Assembly (NCBI RefSeq): GCF_030297155.1
Contig: NZ_AP028067.1
Coordinates: forward strand, 2,108,001 to 2,172,000
DNA from: Vibrio sp. FE10
Lineage (GTDB): Bacteria > Pseudomonadota > Gammaproteobacteria > Enterobacterales > Vibrionaceae
Reading direction: 5' to 3'
DNA length: 64,000 bases
The position numbers and the translations under genes were made by a program. Positions 54,552 to 63,745 of the stretch are shown one piece after another (within the stretch, counting starts at the first letter, position 1; each line of letters starts with the position of its first letter). The notes under the pieces were generated by a model. The model was not told the origin of the DNA and did no database searches. It saw only the letters and a list, made by a program, of their open reading frames with translations.

Positions 54552-55442
54552 TCACTTTTCTAACAGACGACACTGATACTCGGCAATGTGCTTTAGCTCC
54601 AATGCATGTTCAGGGAATCGTTCGTGAAGAAAACATAATGCATCCGCTAACGTTATCTGGTGCAGGTTCAATGTATACCCAAAAACCAAACGGTGGACAT
54701 TGTCATAGAACTCGTCTGAATTATCTGAACTTTGACACTGAGCTAAGATAGATTGATCAATCTCATCGTCAGGATCTTCCAAAGGGCTATTGGCCTGTTG
54801 ATAGAGATTAGAAATCATCGAGTCATATTGCTCTTTCGACAACTCTTCCTTGCAACGCATTATCCACGTAAGCGTAATTAGGTTATGCCCAAAGAAACCA
54901 AACTGTTTTAAGCATGCTTGTAATACCCTATTGCGCTCTACGACTTGGCTTATGTCAGTGCTTCGGTCGCCATCAGAACGAGTCGATGTGACAAATTCAG
55001 TGAAGCGGTTAAGGAATGCTGGAACTTGAGACGGCTCTAAACCACGGTAAACACGATTCAGCGCCAATAAGATAGTCACATTGTGGGAAAGGTATTCGCT
55101 TGTTTGAGAAGCCTGCGAAACGTAATGCGAGAAGATATCTTGAAAGCCCTTATTCTCATGCCACTGCATTAAAGCAGCATACGCCGCTGGGTATATCCCG
55201 TTATCCAATATCCTTTTAATACGAAAATCTGAGAAGTTGGGTGCTTGCACCATTACAGAGTACACGCCTAACACTTCAATCTCAGTTTGGTCTATCAGCT
55301 CACTCGTTTTAAGCCACACATTGTCTGTTTTAGCGAAATAGTTGTTAAGGTGATTCGAAGCCAAATAGGCTTTTAAAGAATGAGGTTGATGGATGCTGGC
55401 ACTGCTATAAAGTGCCTTTTCCAATAGTTGGTCGCTTGTCAT
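54552..55442 (-). CDS. hypothetical protein, mostly alpha-helical
   Basis: 296 residues, soluble. No family recognised. Sequence is helix-rich throughout (for example LDNGIYPAAYAALMQWHENK, HNLITLTWIMRCKEELSKEQYD), with a conserved-looking C-terminus that also exists as a remnant at 50509-50609. The ATG at 55440-55442 is preceded by an ideal GGAGGAAAC; the open frame continues to 55508 without one. It lies 46 bp after the Nudix gene, so probably in the same transcript. Confidence 0.75.
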   Translation of the reverse strand: MTSDQLLEKALYSSASIHQPHSLKAYLASNHLNNYFAKTDNVWLKTSELIDQTEIEVLGVYSVMVQAPNFSDFRIKRILDNGIYPAAYAALMQWHENKGFQDIFSHYVSQASQTSEYLSHNVTILLALNRVYRGLEPSQVPAFLNRFTEFVTSTRSDGDRSTDISQVVERNRVLQACLKQFGFFGHNLITLTWIMRCKEELSKEQYDSMISNLYQQANSPLEDPDDEIDQSILAQCQSSDNSDEFYDNVHRLVFGYTLNLHQITLADALCFLHERFPEHALELKHIAEYQCRLLEK

Positions 55443-55488
55443 GTTTCCTCCGTGAAACTGACGATGAATAAAGGTGGTGGTTATGTGA

Positions 55489-55887
55489 CTAGCATCTTTG
55501 AGAAGCATATCTACTCAAATACTTCTCTATAAACTCGATATCTGCACGATAAAAATCATCAAGAGGAATCGCTGAGGGCTCTAGACAATAGAAAGTTTGC
55601 TGTCTTTCTGCGTCAACCACTTTAGGCTCATCATCCTGACCCGCACGCAAAACTACATAATGAATTTCACCACCTAAGTCGTTCTGACCTTGATGAGTGC
55701 CGAGAAGTTGTAAATCTTTAAGACCTGTTTCTTCCCACAACTCTCTAATTGCGGCTTGGCTACCCGACTCACCGGGATCAACTGAACCTCCTGGGAACTC
55801 AAAGACCATACCTTGACCATGTCTAAAGCGCTTTTGGACGAGGACTTTCCCATCTCTTACAACCACCGCCATAGCTATGTTTTTCAT
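55489..55887 (-). CDS. Nudix hydrolase
   Basis: 132 residues with a full Nudix box, GGSVDPGESGSQAAIRELWE (about 32-51) continuing ETGL. Typical MutT-like size. MKNIAMAVVVRDGKVLVQKR begins the domain. The start at 55885-55887 has AAGGAGAG; the open frame runs to 55998. It is 120 bp downstream of the dGTPase-like gene. It could act on nucleotides, but the substrate is unknown. Confidence 0.9.
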   Translation of the reverse strand: MKNIAMAVVVRDGKVLVQKRFRHGQGMVFEFPGGSVDPGESGSQAAIRELWEETGLKDLQLLGTHQGQNDLGGEIHYVVLRAGQDDEPKVVDAERQQTFYCLEPSAIPLDDFYRADIEFIEKYLSRYASQRC

Positions 55888-56007
55888 GTAGCTCTCCTTG
55901 TTACTCCAAAGGTAATCAATGCGGTCATCGACAGCTAAAACATGAAACCCAACGATAGTATAAATATACCGTACGTTAGATTTCACTCTTAAGTACATGG
56001 TTATAAA

Positions 56008-57474
56008 TTATTTAGAAGCACTAAGGTTTTGGTATTCTTCAAGAGCAAAACCATCAGTCATCCCACTAATATAATCAATGACTAACCTAGAACGGTGGTA
56101 AATTTCATCTAGTTTTTGAGCATTTGAAGGGGTCTCAATGTCATAAAGATCAGACACAGCAAAAAAGTAAGTGTTCTTATGTTTACTTGATAACTTATGG
56201 AACAAACGAGTTTCAATCGGATGACTTTTCAATCTGTTACTTTGTGCTAGCGTCTTAAATTCAGAAAACGATAGTTTGATTAATGGAGAGTATATTTCCA
56301 ATAGTCCGGATATTACTGCATACCCCTTTAACTCTAAATTTTCCACTTCAGCATGATTAAATACGTTATTTACCGAAAGAAGCCTTAAAGTCTCAGTCGC
56401 AAGGTTATACTTATCGCATCCATCAAGCAAAGATTCGTCAAAAGCACCCGAGAAAACCAAATCATGATATTTAACATAACGGTTAGCGGCATAGTGCGCG
56501 AGATCATTAACTAAAGTCGTACGAAGGGTCAAAATATAGGTATGGTTACCATTAAATTTTTGCTCCTTTGCTTTTTTCATAGCTATATCAGAAATCTTCA
56601 GCAAATAACCTTCATCTACTACTGAGTCGTCAACACCATTTCTCCCTCGGAAAGACTTCCATATTCTCGCTATTTCAGAATGAAGTTTATCTATTGAAAG
56701 AATTCCTTTATCTACGGCATCATCTACGTCTGCGATACAGTAAGATATATCATCTGCGGCCTCCATAATGTATGTTAGAGGGAACCTTGCACCATCTTCA
56801 ATACCAAGATTTTCTTGTATTGATTTGTACAACGCTTCTTCCGTTAGATAAAAACCCGGCTTCTTTTTTCTGTATTTAAACTCATCATCAGTGGATGAAG
56901 GCTTGTCTTCATAAGCAGCTCTCGTATACTTTACTAAACAAGCCAACTGCGTATATGTAAGATTCAACGCTTGGATTTGATGTAATAGTCTAATCCCCTG
57001 CGCATTGCCTTCAAAGTTACAGAGGTCTTTAATTAACTTCTGACAATCAGCTTCTTCAGAAAAAACATCATTTATGGTTTTTGCGAGAAATGACTTCGTC
57101 CATAAATTAATAGCCTCTTCACCAAAATGACCAAATGGTGGGTTACCAATATCATGTAGCAAGCATGATACTTCGACAGCGCTAACAAAACCTTCCGAAT
57201 ACTCCGAGAGGTCAATTCCCTGTTTGCCAAGTTCTTTAAGGATAATTTTACTTATGTAGCGTCCAACCTGCTGAACTTCTAGCGAATGCGTTAAACGACT
57301 ACGAACTGCTGCATTAGATTCTAATGGGAAAACCTGTGTTTTCTGCTGTAAACGTCTTACAGCGGCAGAGTTTACCGCTCTGCCACGGTCACTTTCCATT
57401 TCTTCGTTGAAATCTCGACCTCCAATAGTCGAAGATCGATGTCTATCTGATTTTAGTTTTTCTTTATAATTCAT
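56008..57474 (-). CDS. dGTPase-family HD-domain triphosphohydrolase
   Basis: 488 residues. The HD metal ligands are His63 (RLTHSLEVQQVGRY), His107-Asp108 (LLHDIGNPPFGHFGEEA) and a late Asp in YIMEAADDISYCIADVDDA. RRLQQKTQVFP near 40-50 is the usual N-terminal motif. Family members cut dNTPs into nucleoside and triphosphate, mainly dGTP. The start at 57472-57474 with GGAA upstream gives family-like length. The gene is AT-rich and sits between a Nudix gene and two unknown genes, not in its housekeeping context, which fits an anti-phage dNTP-depleting enzyme; that role is inference. Confidence 0.9.
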   Translation of the reverse strand: MNYKEKLKSDRHRSSTIGGRDFNEEMESDRGRAVNSAAVRRLQQKTQVFPLESNAAVRSRLTHSLEVQQVGRYISKIILKELGKQGIDLSEYSEGFVSAVEVSCLLHDIGNPPFGHFGEEAINLWTKSFLAKTINDVFSEEADCQKLIKDLCNFEGNAQGIRLLHQIQALNLTYTQLACLVKYTRAAYEDKPSSTDDEFKYRKKKPGFYLTEEALYKSIQENLGIEDGARFPLTYIMEAADDISYCIADVDDAVDKGILSIDKLHSEIARIWKSFRGRNGVDDSVVDEGYLLKISDIAMKKAKEQKFNGNHTYILTLRTTLVNDLAHYAANRYVKYHDLVFSGAFDESLLDGCDKYNLATETLRLLSVNNVFNHAEVENLELKGYAVISGLLEIYSPLIKLSFSEFKTLAQSNRLKSHPIETRLFHKLSSKHKNTYFFAVSDLYDIETPSNAQKLDEIYHRSRLVIDYISGMTDGFALEEYQNLSASK

Positions 57475-57626
57475 ATTATTTCCAAATGATTGAAACAACA
57501 CCACGTAACGTAGTGATTCATTTTCTCTTGTAATCTCAATTAATTTATTGAGCCTTGCATACAAAATCCTACTTGAACTAAAAGTATTGAGCACTGTGAA
57601 TAAGGCTCAAATACTTTTTTATAACC

Positions 57627-58097
57627 TTATGAGTATTGCTCAATGATTTGCCTAATTTTCTGCGCTGCCAAAAATATTTGAAATGCTGTTAAACCAGAAA
57701 TAATAACCGCGTTTAGTAAGATAGCACCTAAAACTACTTCGCTTAAATCTGATATGAAAAACCAAATAGAAAAGCTTGCTGCGCTACACAATATTGCTAT
57801 TAAGTATGACGCTATTATTCTATCAGTTATTTTATTAAACGAACTCCACTCGTAGAGCTGCTTATTTGATGTATTTTCCAAAGGAGCATGAAGTTTTTGC
57901 GAAATTTTAAACGTAACACCGACAAATACAAAAGGAAGTGTCGGGATAAACTTCCATAGCTCATCATTGCCTTTTAGCTTCTGACCGACAAGCTCAAAAA
58001 ACTCTGGGAAGTTGTAAGTGATAGCAATACTCAAGAGCAAAACTAAAAACTCCGGTGAGATAATACTGAAACGGATAATGTCTGCTAATCGTTTCAT
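57627..58097 (-). CDS. four-helix membrane protein of the dGTPase locus
   Basis: 156 residues with four hydrophobic helices (about 12-30, 48-62, 92-112 and 118-140) and a charged loop between the second and third (KISQKLHAPLENTSNKQLYEW). Not recognised. Its start overlaps the stop of the upstream 297-residue gene by one base, so the two are coupled. It lies 152 bp before the dGTPase-like gene. As an effector it would act on the inner membrane, but nothing proves that. Confidence 0.75.
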   Translation of the reverse strand: MKRLADIIRFSIISPEFLVLLLSIAITYNFPEFFELVGQKLKGNDELWKFIPTLPFVFVGVTFKISQKLHAPLENTSNKQLYEWSSFNKITDRIIASYLIAILCSAASFSIWFFISDLSEVVLGAILLNAVIISGLTAFQIFLAAQKIRQIIEQYS

Positions 58098-58990
58098 CAG
58101 TGACCTAGGTGCCTTTTTTCTTTGATTTCATCAAATATACCTATAGCTTTAAGATATAGCTCTTCTGGCTCGGGATTTTTATCAAAAGAGAAGTTTTTTA
58201 CCGTTTCAGAGGTTTTTATGGTCACTACTTCATTATCTCTTTTTCCTCTTACTGTACCGTGCCCATACCCATCAGCAGCCATTAATATCGCAGCGTCACC
58301 AATTGGCAGAGGCTCTTCTGAAACATATTGTTCTTCTATTGTTTGGTTTGCCGCTTTTTCGATATGGTAAGGAAGATCTGTGTTTAATGGCTGATTTTCT
58401 GGAGCATCTTCAACGACAGTCATACGATCTGTATTTCGCTTAATTAGGTAATCTTTTAGCTCAGCCCACAAACAACCAAACATAGGGTTTGGTGGAGAAA
58501 TCTTAGCGTTAACATGGTATATACCGTCAAGAGAAGAGACTTTTGCAGCAAATGAACGTAAATCTGATACTAACTCGATATCACAGTCTACAAAAAACCT
58601 TTGATATGTCTCTTCTATAATCGAACAAAAACGGTTCACAAACGCTTTCTGTTCAATATGATTATATACGTTTAAAAAAGCTATACCTGAATGGGATGGA
58701 ATGTAAACAAAAGGGCTAGATGCCACTTTGAGATTTGGCTCAATTTGTGTTTCTTCAGTTCGCTTATGAGTATCCACAACCGTAACCTCACCCAGCGGTT
58801 TATATTTGCTAAGTCGACCAAATATGTAATTTACACCATCTGACTTAACTTCTTGCACATCGATAAATGTCCAAGATGAGCCTCGATGAGATATTGAGAC
58901 TGGTTCTTTTATTGCGTTCATTAACTTTTCTTGATCAAGAGTACCAAGCTTTAATACTCGACCTAAATAATACGTACCTGAGCTAGACAC
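58097..58990 (-). CDS. hypothetical protein of the dGTPase locus
   Basis: 297 residues, soluble, unknown family. N-terminal part beta-rich (TYYLGRVLKLGTLDQEK ... SWTFIDVQEVKSDGVNYIFGRLS), central part mixed (ASSPFVYIPSHSGIAFLNVYN), C-terminal part acidic with GYGHGTVRGKRDNEVVTIKTSE. No catalytic motif seen. First gene of the set; the ATG is followed at once by the start of the domain. Its AT-rich composition matches its two neighbours. Confidence 0.75.
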   Translation of the reverse strand: MSSSGTYYLGRVLKLGTLDQEKLMNAIKEPVSISHRGSSWTFIDVQEVKSDGVNYIFGRLSKYKPLGEVTVVDTHKRTEETQIEPNLKVASSPFVYIPSHSGIAFLNVYNHIEQKAFVNRFCSIIEETYQRFFVDCDIELVSDLRSFAAKVSSLDGIYHVNAKISPPNPMFGCLWAELKDYLIKRNTDRMTVVEDAPENQPLNTDLPYHIEKAANQTIEEQYVSEEPLPIGDAAILMAADGYGHGTVRGKRDNEVVTIKTSETVKNFSFDKNPEPEELYLKAIGIFDEIKEKRHLGH

Positions 58991-59605
58991 TCATGACTCC
59001 TTAAAAAATTCATAATAGATACTAAACAAAAATTCTTTATTTAAGTGGAAAGCTGTCCGTCTAGTTCCCTATGTAGCCTATCTTAAGCGACTTACTTTAT
59101 TCATAACAATTACTTATCGTTCTTAGTTTGCGATTGAACAAGAAAATGAAGAACTTTTTTATCTGACAAAATCAAATGAAAAAAACTTGATAACTGCTCT
59201 GACTGATATTGTTAAAACAAGTTTACTATTGATAATAAAGACAATATCCCCACTTCAAAAAATCAGTTATTTACTCATCTGTAATTAAGATAAAACCAAA
59301 AATATCGAGATTAACTTAGATACTTTCATTCTATAAATTAAAACAAAGCGGATTTTAATAACTACCGATTCTTCATATGTTTACGATAAATAATAAAATT
59401 TGATTTTATAAAAACAATTTGATCAATAAGGATTTTTGTAAACTTTGAATTACATACTCTAAAAATAAATCTCCCTGATAAACTTGTCATAATTCTAAAT
59501 GCTCTTCCAATCTTGATTCGCAACACATGGCATCAGCGTGTTGCATATAGACTTCCTATAAAGCCGTTGGGAAGAAGGAGTTTATATTAAAATCAGGAAC
59601 GAAAA
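58991..59605. other. AT-rich intergenic region between the dGTPase locus and the protease
   Basis: 615 bp, very AT-rich. No gene with a start codon was found. One start-less plus-strand frame (59127-59292, IEQENEELFYLTKSNEKNL ...) stays open for about 55 codons and may be a gene remnant. The region should hold the divergent promoters of the 297-residue protein and the metalloprotease. Confidence 0.5.
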
Positions 59606-61429
59606 ATGAACCAACAACGTCAATTAAGCTGGAAAATAGCAGCTATTCTAGGTACGTCTTTCGGCTTTACTGCACACGCTGCAGAAATGGTCAGAGTCGA
59701 TAACGATACACTGCTACAACAAAGCCTCGTCGCTCAGTCGAAGAGTGTTGCCCCACTAGAATTAGGTTTTTCTGAAGTTAAACGGGTGGTATTGCCCAAT
59801 GGAAAAACGAAAGTCCGCTACCAACAAACTCACTTAGGTTTACCCGTCTTTGATACTTCGGTCGTGGCCACCCTTTCCAAGAACCAACCCACTCAAGTGT
59901 TCGGTTCCATGGCACAGGGGATCAGTGGAGACCTATCCAGCATCGCGCCAAAACTGAATCAAGAGCAAGCGATTGAAGCCGCACTGTCCGCTCACCGCAC
60001 GTTTACCGTCGGCAAAAAGTCGATTGAAAATAAAAATGCGAAACTGATGGTGAGATTGGATGAGAACCAAGTCGCCCAAGTGGTGTATCTGGTCGATTTC
60101 TTTATCGCATCCTCTATGCCAGAGCGCCCTTTCTACTTTATTGATGCCACGACTGGCGATGTGCTCCAAAAATGGAATGGACTAAACCACGCTAAAGCAT
60201 TAGGTACTGGCCCAGGTGGCAACCTCAAAACCACTCGATATGAATATGGTAGTGACTTCCCTAGCTTTCCCATCGACAAAACAGGCACCACGTGTAAGTT
60301 AGAAAATGAATCAGTTAAGACAGTCGATTTGAGGAACGGAACGTCTGGCAGCGCAGCCTACAGCTACAACTGTGCCGACGGAACCAACTACACCGATCAT
60401 AAATACATCAACGGGGCTTACTCGCCGCTTAACGATGCGCACTACTTTGGTAATGTCGTATTTGATATGTACAAAGAGTGGATGAATACATCGCCTTTAA
60501 CTTTCCAGCTGACGATGCGAGTTCATTACAGCACCGATTATGAAAATGCCTTCTGGAATGGTACATCAATGACTTTTGGCGATGGCAAAAATACCTTTTA
60601 CCCATTGGTCGATATTAACGTGAGTGCTCACGAAGTCAGCCACGGGTTCACAGAGCAAAACTCCGGTCTTGTATACAGAAACATGTCGGGTGGTATGAAT
60701 GAAGCCTTCTCAGACATTGCAGGCGAAGCGGCTGAATACTACTTGCGTGGCAATGTGGATTGGGTGGTCGGTAGCGATATCTTCAAGTCTGAAGGTGGCT
60801 TACGTTACTTTGATCAACCTTCAAAAGATGGTCGCTCGATTGATCATGCCTCTCAATACTACGATGGTTTGAACGTCCACTTGTCTAGCGGTGTTTACAA
60901 CCGCGCCTTTTACCTTTTAGCGAACAAATCGGGTTGGAATGTACGTAAGGGCTTTGAAATATTCACAGTCGCAAACCAACTGTATTGGACGGCAAACAGT
61001 ACCTTTGATGCCGGTGCGTGTGGAGTAGCGAAAGCCGCAGCAGACATGGGCTATGTGGTTGCCGATGTTGAAGATGCTTTCAATACAGTAGGCGTTAATG
61101 CGAGTTGTGGTGTAACGCCTCCCACTGCCAATGTGCTGACTAAAGGCACGCCGATTGCGAACCTAAGCGGGAATCAATCTTCGGAGAGCTTCTACACGTT
61201 CACCGTTGATTCTGCATCAAACGTGACGGTTTCAATGTCTGGAGGTTCAGGCGATGCAGACCTTTACGTGAAATCGGGCAGCAAGCCAACGACATCGAGT
61301 TACGATTGTCGCCCTTATCGCGCTGGCAACAATGAGCAGTGCAATGTGAGCGCTCAACCGGGTGTGACCTATCATGTGTTACTGCGCGGATACTCGAACT
61401 ACTCTGGCCTAACATTGCGTTTAGATTGA
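59606..61429 (+). CDS. vibriolysin-type secreted M4 metalloprotease with PPC domain
   Basis: 607 residues, secreted zinc protease. Signal peptide about 1-25 (ends FTAHA), FTP and PepSY propeptide domains about 40-195, M4 catalytic domain about 200-505 and a C-terminal PPC domain about 520-607 (SGDADLYVKSGSKPTTSSYDCRPYRAGNNEQC). Zinc ligands: His342 and His346 in HEVSH with Glu343 as base, and Glu366 in GGMNEAFSD; DHASQYYDGLNVHLSSGVYN carries the active-site His. Close relatives are HapA and Vsm of vibrios, virulence proteases that also nick toxins. A terminator-like hairpin follows. Confidence 0.96.
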   Translation: MNQQRQLSWKIAAILGTSFGFTAHAAEMVRVDNDTLLQQSLVAQSKSVAPLELGFSEVKRVVLPNGKTKVRYQQTHLGLPVFDTSVVATLSKNQPTQVFGSMAQGISGDLSSIAPKLNQEQAIEAALSAHRTFTVGKKSIENKNAKLMVRLDENQVAQVVYLVDFFIASSMPERPFYFIDATTGDVLQKWNGLNHAKALGTGPGGNLKTTRYEYGSDFPSFPIDKTGTTCKLENESVKTVDLRNGTSGSAAYSYNCADGTNYTDHKYINGAYSPLNDAHYFGNVVFDMYKEWMNTSPLTFQLTMRVHYSTDYENAFWNGTSMTFGDGKNTFYPLVDINVSAHEVSHGFTEQNSGLVYRNMSGGMNEAFSDIAGEAAEYYLRGNVDWVVGSDIFKSEGGLRYFDQPSKDGRSIDHASQYYDGLNVHLSSGVYNRAFYLLANKSGWNVRKGFEIFTVANQLYWTANSTFDAGACGVAKAAADMGYVVADVEDAFNTVGVNASCGVTPPTANVLTKGTPIANLSGNQSSESFYTFTVDSASNVTVSMSGGSGDADLYVKSGSKPTTSSYDCRPYRAGNNEQCNVSAQPGVTYHVLLRGYSNYSGLTLRLD

Positions 61430-61471
61430 GTTAATACGTAGAACTAAGCGCTGAAGGTAACAACCAATAAC

Positions 61472-61498
61472 AAAGCCTACTCACATGAGTAGGTTTCA
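61472..61498. terminator. hairpin between the protease and LysR genes
   Basis: AAGCCTACTCA (61473-61483) pairs with TGAGTAGGTTT (61486-61496), one G-U pair, CA loop. It can serve both converging transcripts. Confidence 0.6.
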
Positions 61499-61560
61499 TT
61501 GTTTATTAAGCGGTTAGATTTATCTAGAAACTTGGGCGACCTATTAAGAAGCCAAATTGG

Positions 61561-62460
61561 TCACGCAGACAGTTTTAAGATCTCACTGGTAAACAATTCT
61601 CTTAGCCATCGGTTGACGATGTCATCATTGCGGTTACTGTGCCAATACACGCTCAGTGACGGTTTGGTGTATTCGAACGGCAGTTCTAACATCTTTATTT
61701 TTTCTCCATCGAAGTAAACTTTCGCCACGCTTTTGGGGAAGGTTGCGATCCAATCACTGTTGTAAATGGTGTCGGAGAAGTCAGCGATCGAATTCAGCTT
61801 TCTTGCCACTTTCCTCTCTGAAAAGATTGGGCTGTGAAACTCAGAGAGCTGGTTCACTCGGTAGTTATCATGCGTGAGTGTCACATGCTTTTCTGATAGG
61901 TATTGCTCTAAGCTGACTTGCTCGTCGATGTTAGAGTGGTTTTGGCTACACACGATACACAACTCGTCGCTCCATACCTCTTGGCTTAATAAGGTTGGAT
62001 GTGCACTGGTTAAGTCGACAACAAGGTCGATCTTTTTCTCTCGAATGTCGGTCGCCATGTCTTCTTTGATGTTCACGATTTCAATCACGCAGTCTGGTGC
62101 TTCTTTCTGAATCCTATCCAGAACTTGCGGCAACGTCACACTGCTAGAAATGCTCATCGCGGCAATTCTAAACGTGTAACTGCACTCTTTCGGTTCAAAG
62201 TCGTGGGTTTCAGGCAGCGAGTGAGAGACAAGCTTGTGCGCTTGCTTGAAGATTGGGTACAAGTCGTTAGCAACAGGCGTTGGTTCAAGTGTGTACGATT
62301 TTCTAACGAAGAGCAGATCGCGATATTCGTCTCGAAGCTGCTTCAAGTGAGCACTGAGGCTAGGTTGTGAGATGTTGAGCCGTTCTGCTGCGTACGTTAA
62401 GTTTCCTTCTTCATATATCGCAATAAAGTAATAGATGAGGTTCAGATTAAATCGTTTCAT
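61561..62460 (-). CDS. LysR-family transcriptional regulator
   Basis: 299 residues. N-terminal winged helix FNLNLIYYFIAIYEEGNLTYAAERLNISQPSLSAHLKQL, then the effector domain with FRIAAMSISSSVTLPQVLDR. Length normal. Convergent with the metalloprotease gene; no divergent partner within 300 bp (the next gene, a lipoprotein, lies 324 bp away on the plus strand), so its target is not obvious. Confidence 0.93.
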   Translation of the reverse strand: MKRFNLNLIYYFIAIYEEGNLTYAAERLNISQPSLSAHLKQLRDEYRDLLFVRKSYTLEPTPVANDLYPIFKQAHKLVSHSLPETHDFEPKECSYTFRIAAMSISSSVTLPQVLDRIQKEAPDCVIEIVNIKEDMATDIREKKIDLVVDLTSAHPTLLSQEVWSDELCIVCSQNHSNIDEQVSLEQYLSEKHVTLTHDNYRVNQLSEFHSPIFSERKVARKLNSIADFSDTIYNSDWIATFPKSVAKVYFDGEKIKMLELPFEYTKPSLSVYWHSNRNDDIVNRWLRELFTSEILKLSA

Positions 62461-62783
62461 TCGAGCCCTTTAGGCGGTCATTTATATCAATAAACGGTGA
62501 AAATAATATCGTTTAACTTACCTTCTATTATCGTGTTTCATTCCCATCATTCAGTTAAGGGCATGACAGTTCATTGTAAAAACACCAAGTTCAAATAACA
62601 TGAACTAGTACGATAGGATCGAATTGAATAGCGAGAAAAACAGACAAGGTTAATAGGCAAGGCTCTGGTTTATATAGAGATATAGGATTTCCTGATATCT
62701 AGTATAGGCGTGGCATTATATTAGAACGCAGATGACTTTGACATAATTCTCGGTTCCTAAACAGACACGTATAGAAATAGATA

Positions 62784-63332
62784 ATGATGAACCGACTTGT
62801 AAAACCGATAATAATCTCAATGAGCCTTGTGACCTTATTTGGCTGTGTGGGCAGCAATGCTGTGACAGGAAAATTAATGGAGTTCAACGTTAAAGCCGTT
62901 GATAACCGTTACGCTCGTGGTGGCCTAAACATGTTACTTGCCCCTGCTTACGGTATTACCGTTGCCGCCGATTACATCGTATTTAACTCACTGGAATTCT
63001 GGACGGGTAAGAACCCAATCAACAAGAAGCCACACATCTTTGACACCAAAGTAGATACCTACATTGATATCAATGATCAACTGGATGACAGCCTAACAGA
63101 TGCGCCAATCGACCCGCTGGCAAAGCATGTGATTGACCACAGTGACATGAGAGTGATCAACGAAGACCAAATCGCAATTGAGCTAACTTACAACGACGGT
63201 TCTCACGCGACATTAACGGGCGAGCGCTTTGGCGATGAAGTTCACTACTCGATTGATAACCAAGTTATCGCAAAAACAAGCTTAGAAGAGATGCAAATGT
63301 ACATGGCATCCGCAGAGCAATCACAAGGCTAA
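62784..63332 (+). CDS. DUF3332-type lipoprotein
   Basis: 182 residues with a lipoprotein signal, VTLFGCVGSNAVTGK, lipidated Cys at residue 21. KLMEFNVKAVDNRYARGGLNMLLAPAYGITVAADYIVFNSLEFWTGKNPI matches the DUF3332 family. Probably anchored to the outer membrane. Function unknown. A terminator follows. Confidence 0.88.
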   Translation: MMNRLVKPIIISMSLVTLFGCVGSNAVTGKLMEFNVKAVDNRYARGGLNMLLAPAYGITVAADYIVFNSLEFWTGKNPINKKPHIFDTKVDTYIDINDQLDDSLTDAPIDPLAKHVIDHSDMRVINEDQIAIELTYNDGSHATLTGERFGDEVHYSIDNQVIAKTSLEEMQMYMASAEQSQG

Positions 63333-63430
63333 ACGCCATTATTTAGCGCTGCGTCGAACTGATAGTTACAGTTACAATTACAGTTACAACCGTCAGTATT
63401 TATAAGTACTGCCGTGTACTTATAGACATA

Positions 63431-63459
63431 AAAGGGTTAGCCAATCGCTAGCCCTTTTT
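63431..63459 (+). terminator. terminator of the DUF3332 gene
   Basis: AAAGGGTTAGC (63431-63441) pairs with GCTAGCCCTTT (63447-63457), one G-U pair, loop CAATC, T-rich tail. Confidence 0.8.
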
Positions 63460-63745
63460 CGTATCTATCAATATGACAACCAACCTACATTCGCCTATCT
63501 AAACATATATAAGAAAAGCCTCAGTAGTTAATAATCTTGTTAATTAACTATTGATTGGTTTATAAATTCGCATATATCAAGCCAACATCCGTTTGATATT
63601 TTATAAATTACTTAAATTGGGATCCTGTGCTGCACAATGAAATAAAAATAGCTGTCTAACTTTTAAACACATTCACGTTACTGATAGGTTAATCCTTATA
63701 GGGCAAATGCTCTATTAATGATAAAAACTAAAATAAGGATTATTT
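63460..63745. other. AT-rich upstream region of the last gene
   Basis: About 285 bp with no gene; AT-rich promoter region. Upstream of the terminator, near 63364-63389, a short TTACAGTTACAA-like tandem repeat occurs. Confidence 0.4.
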
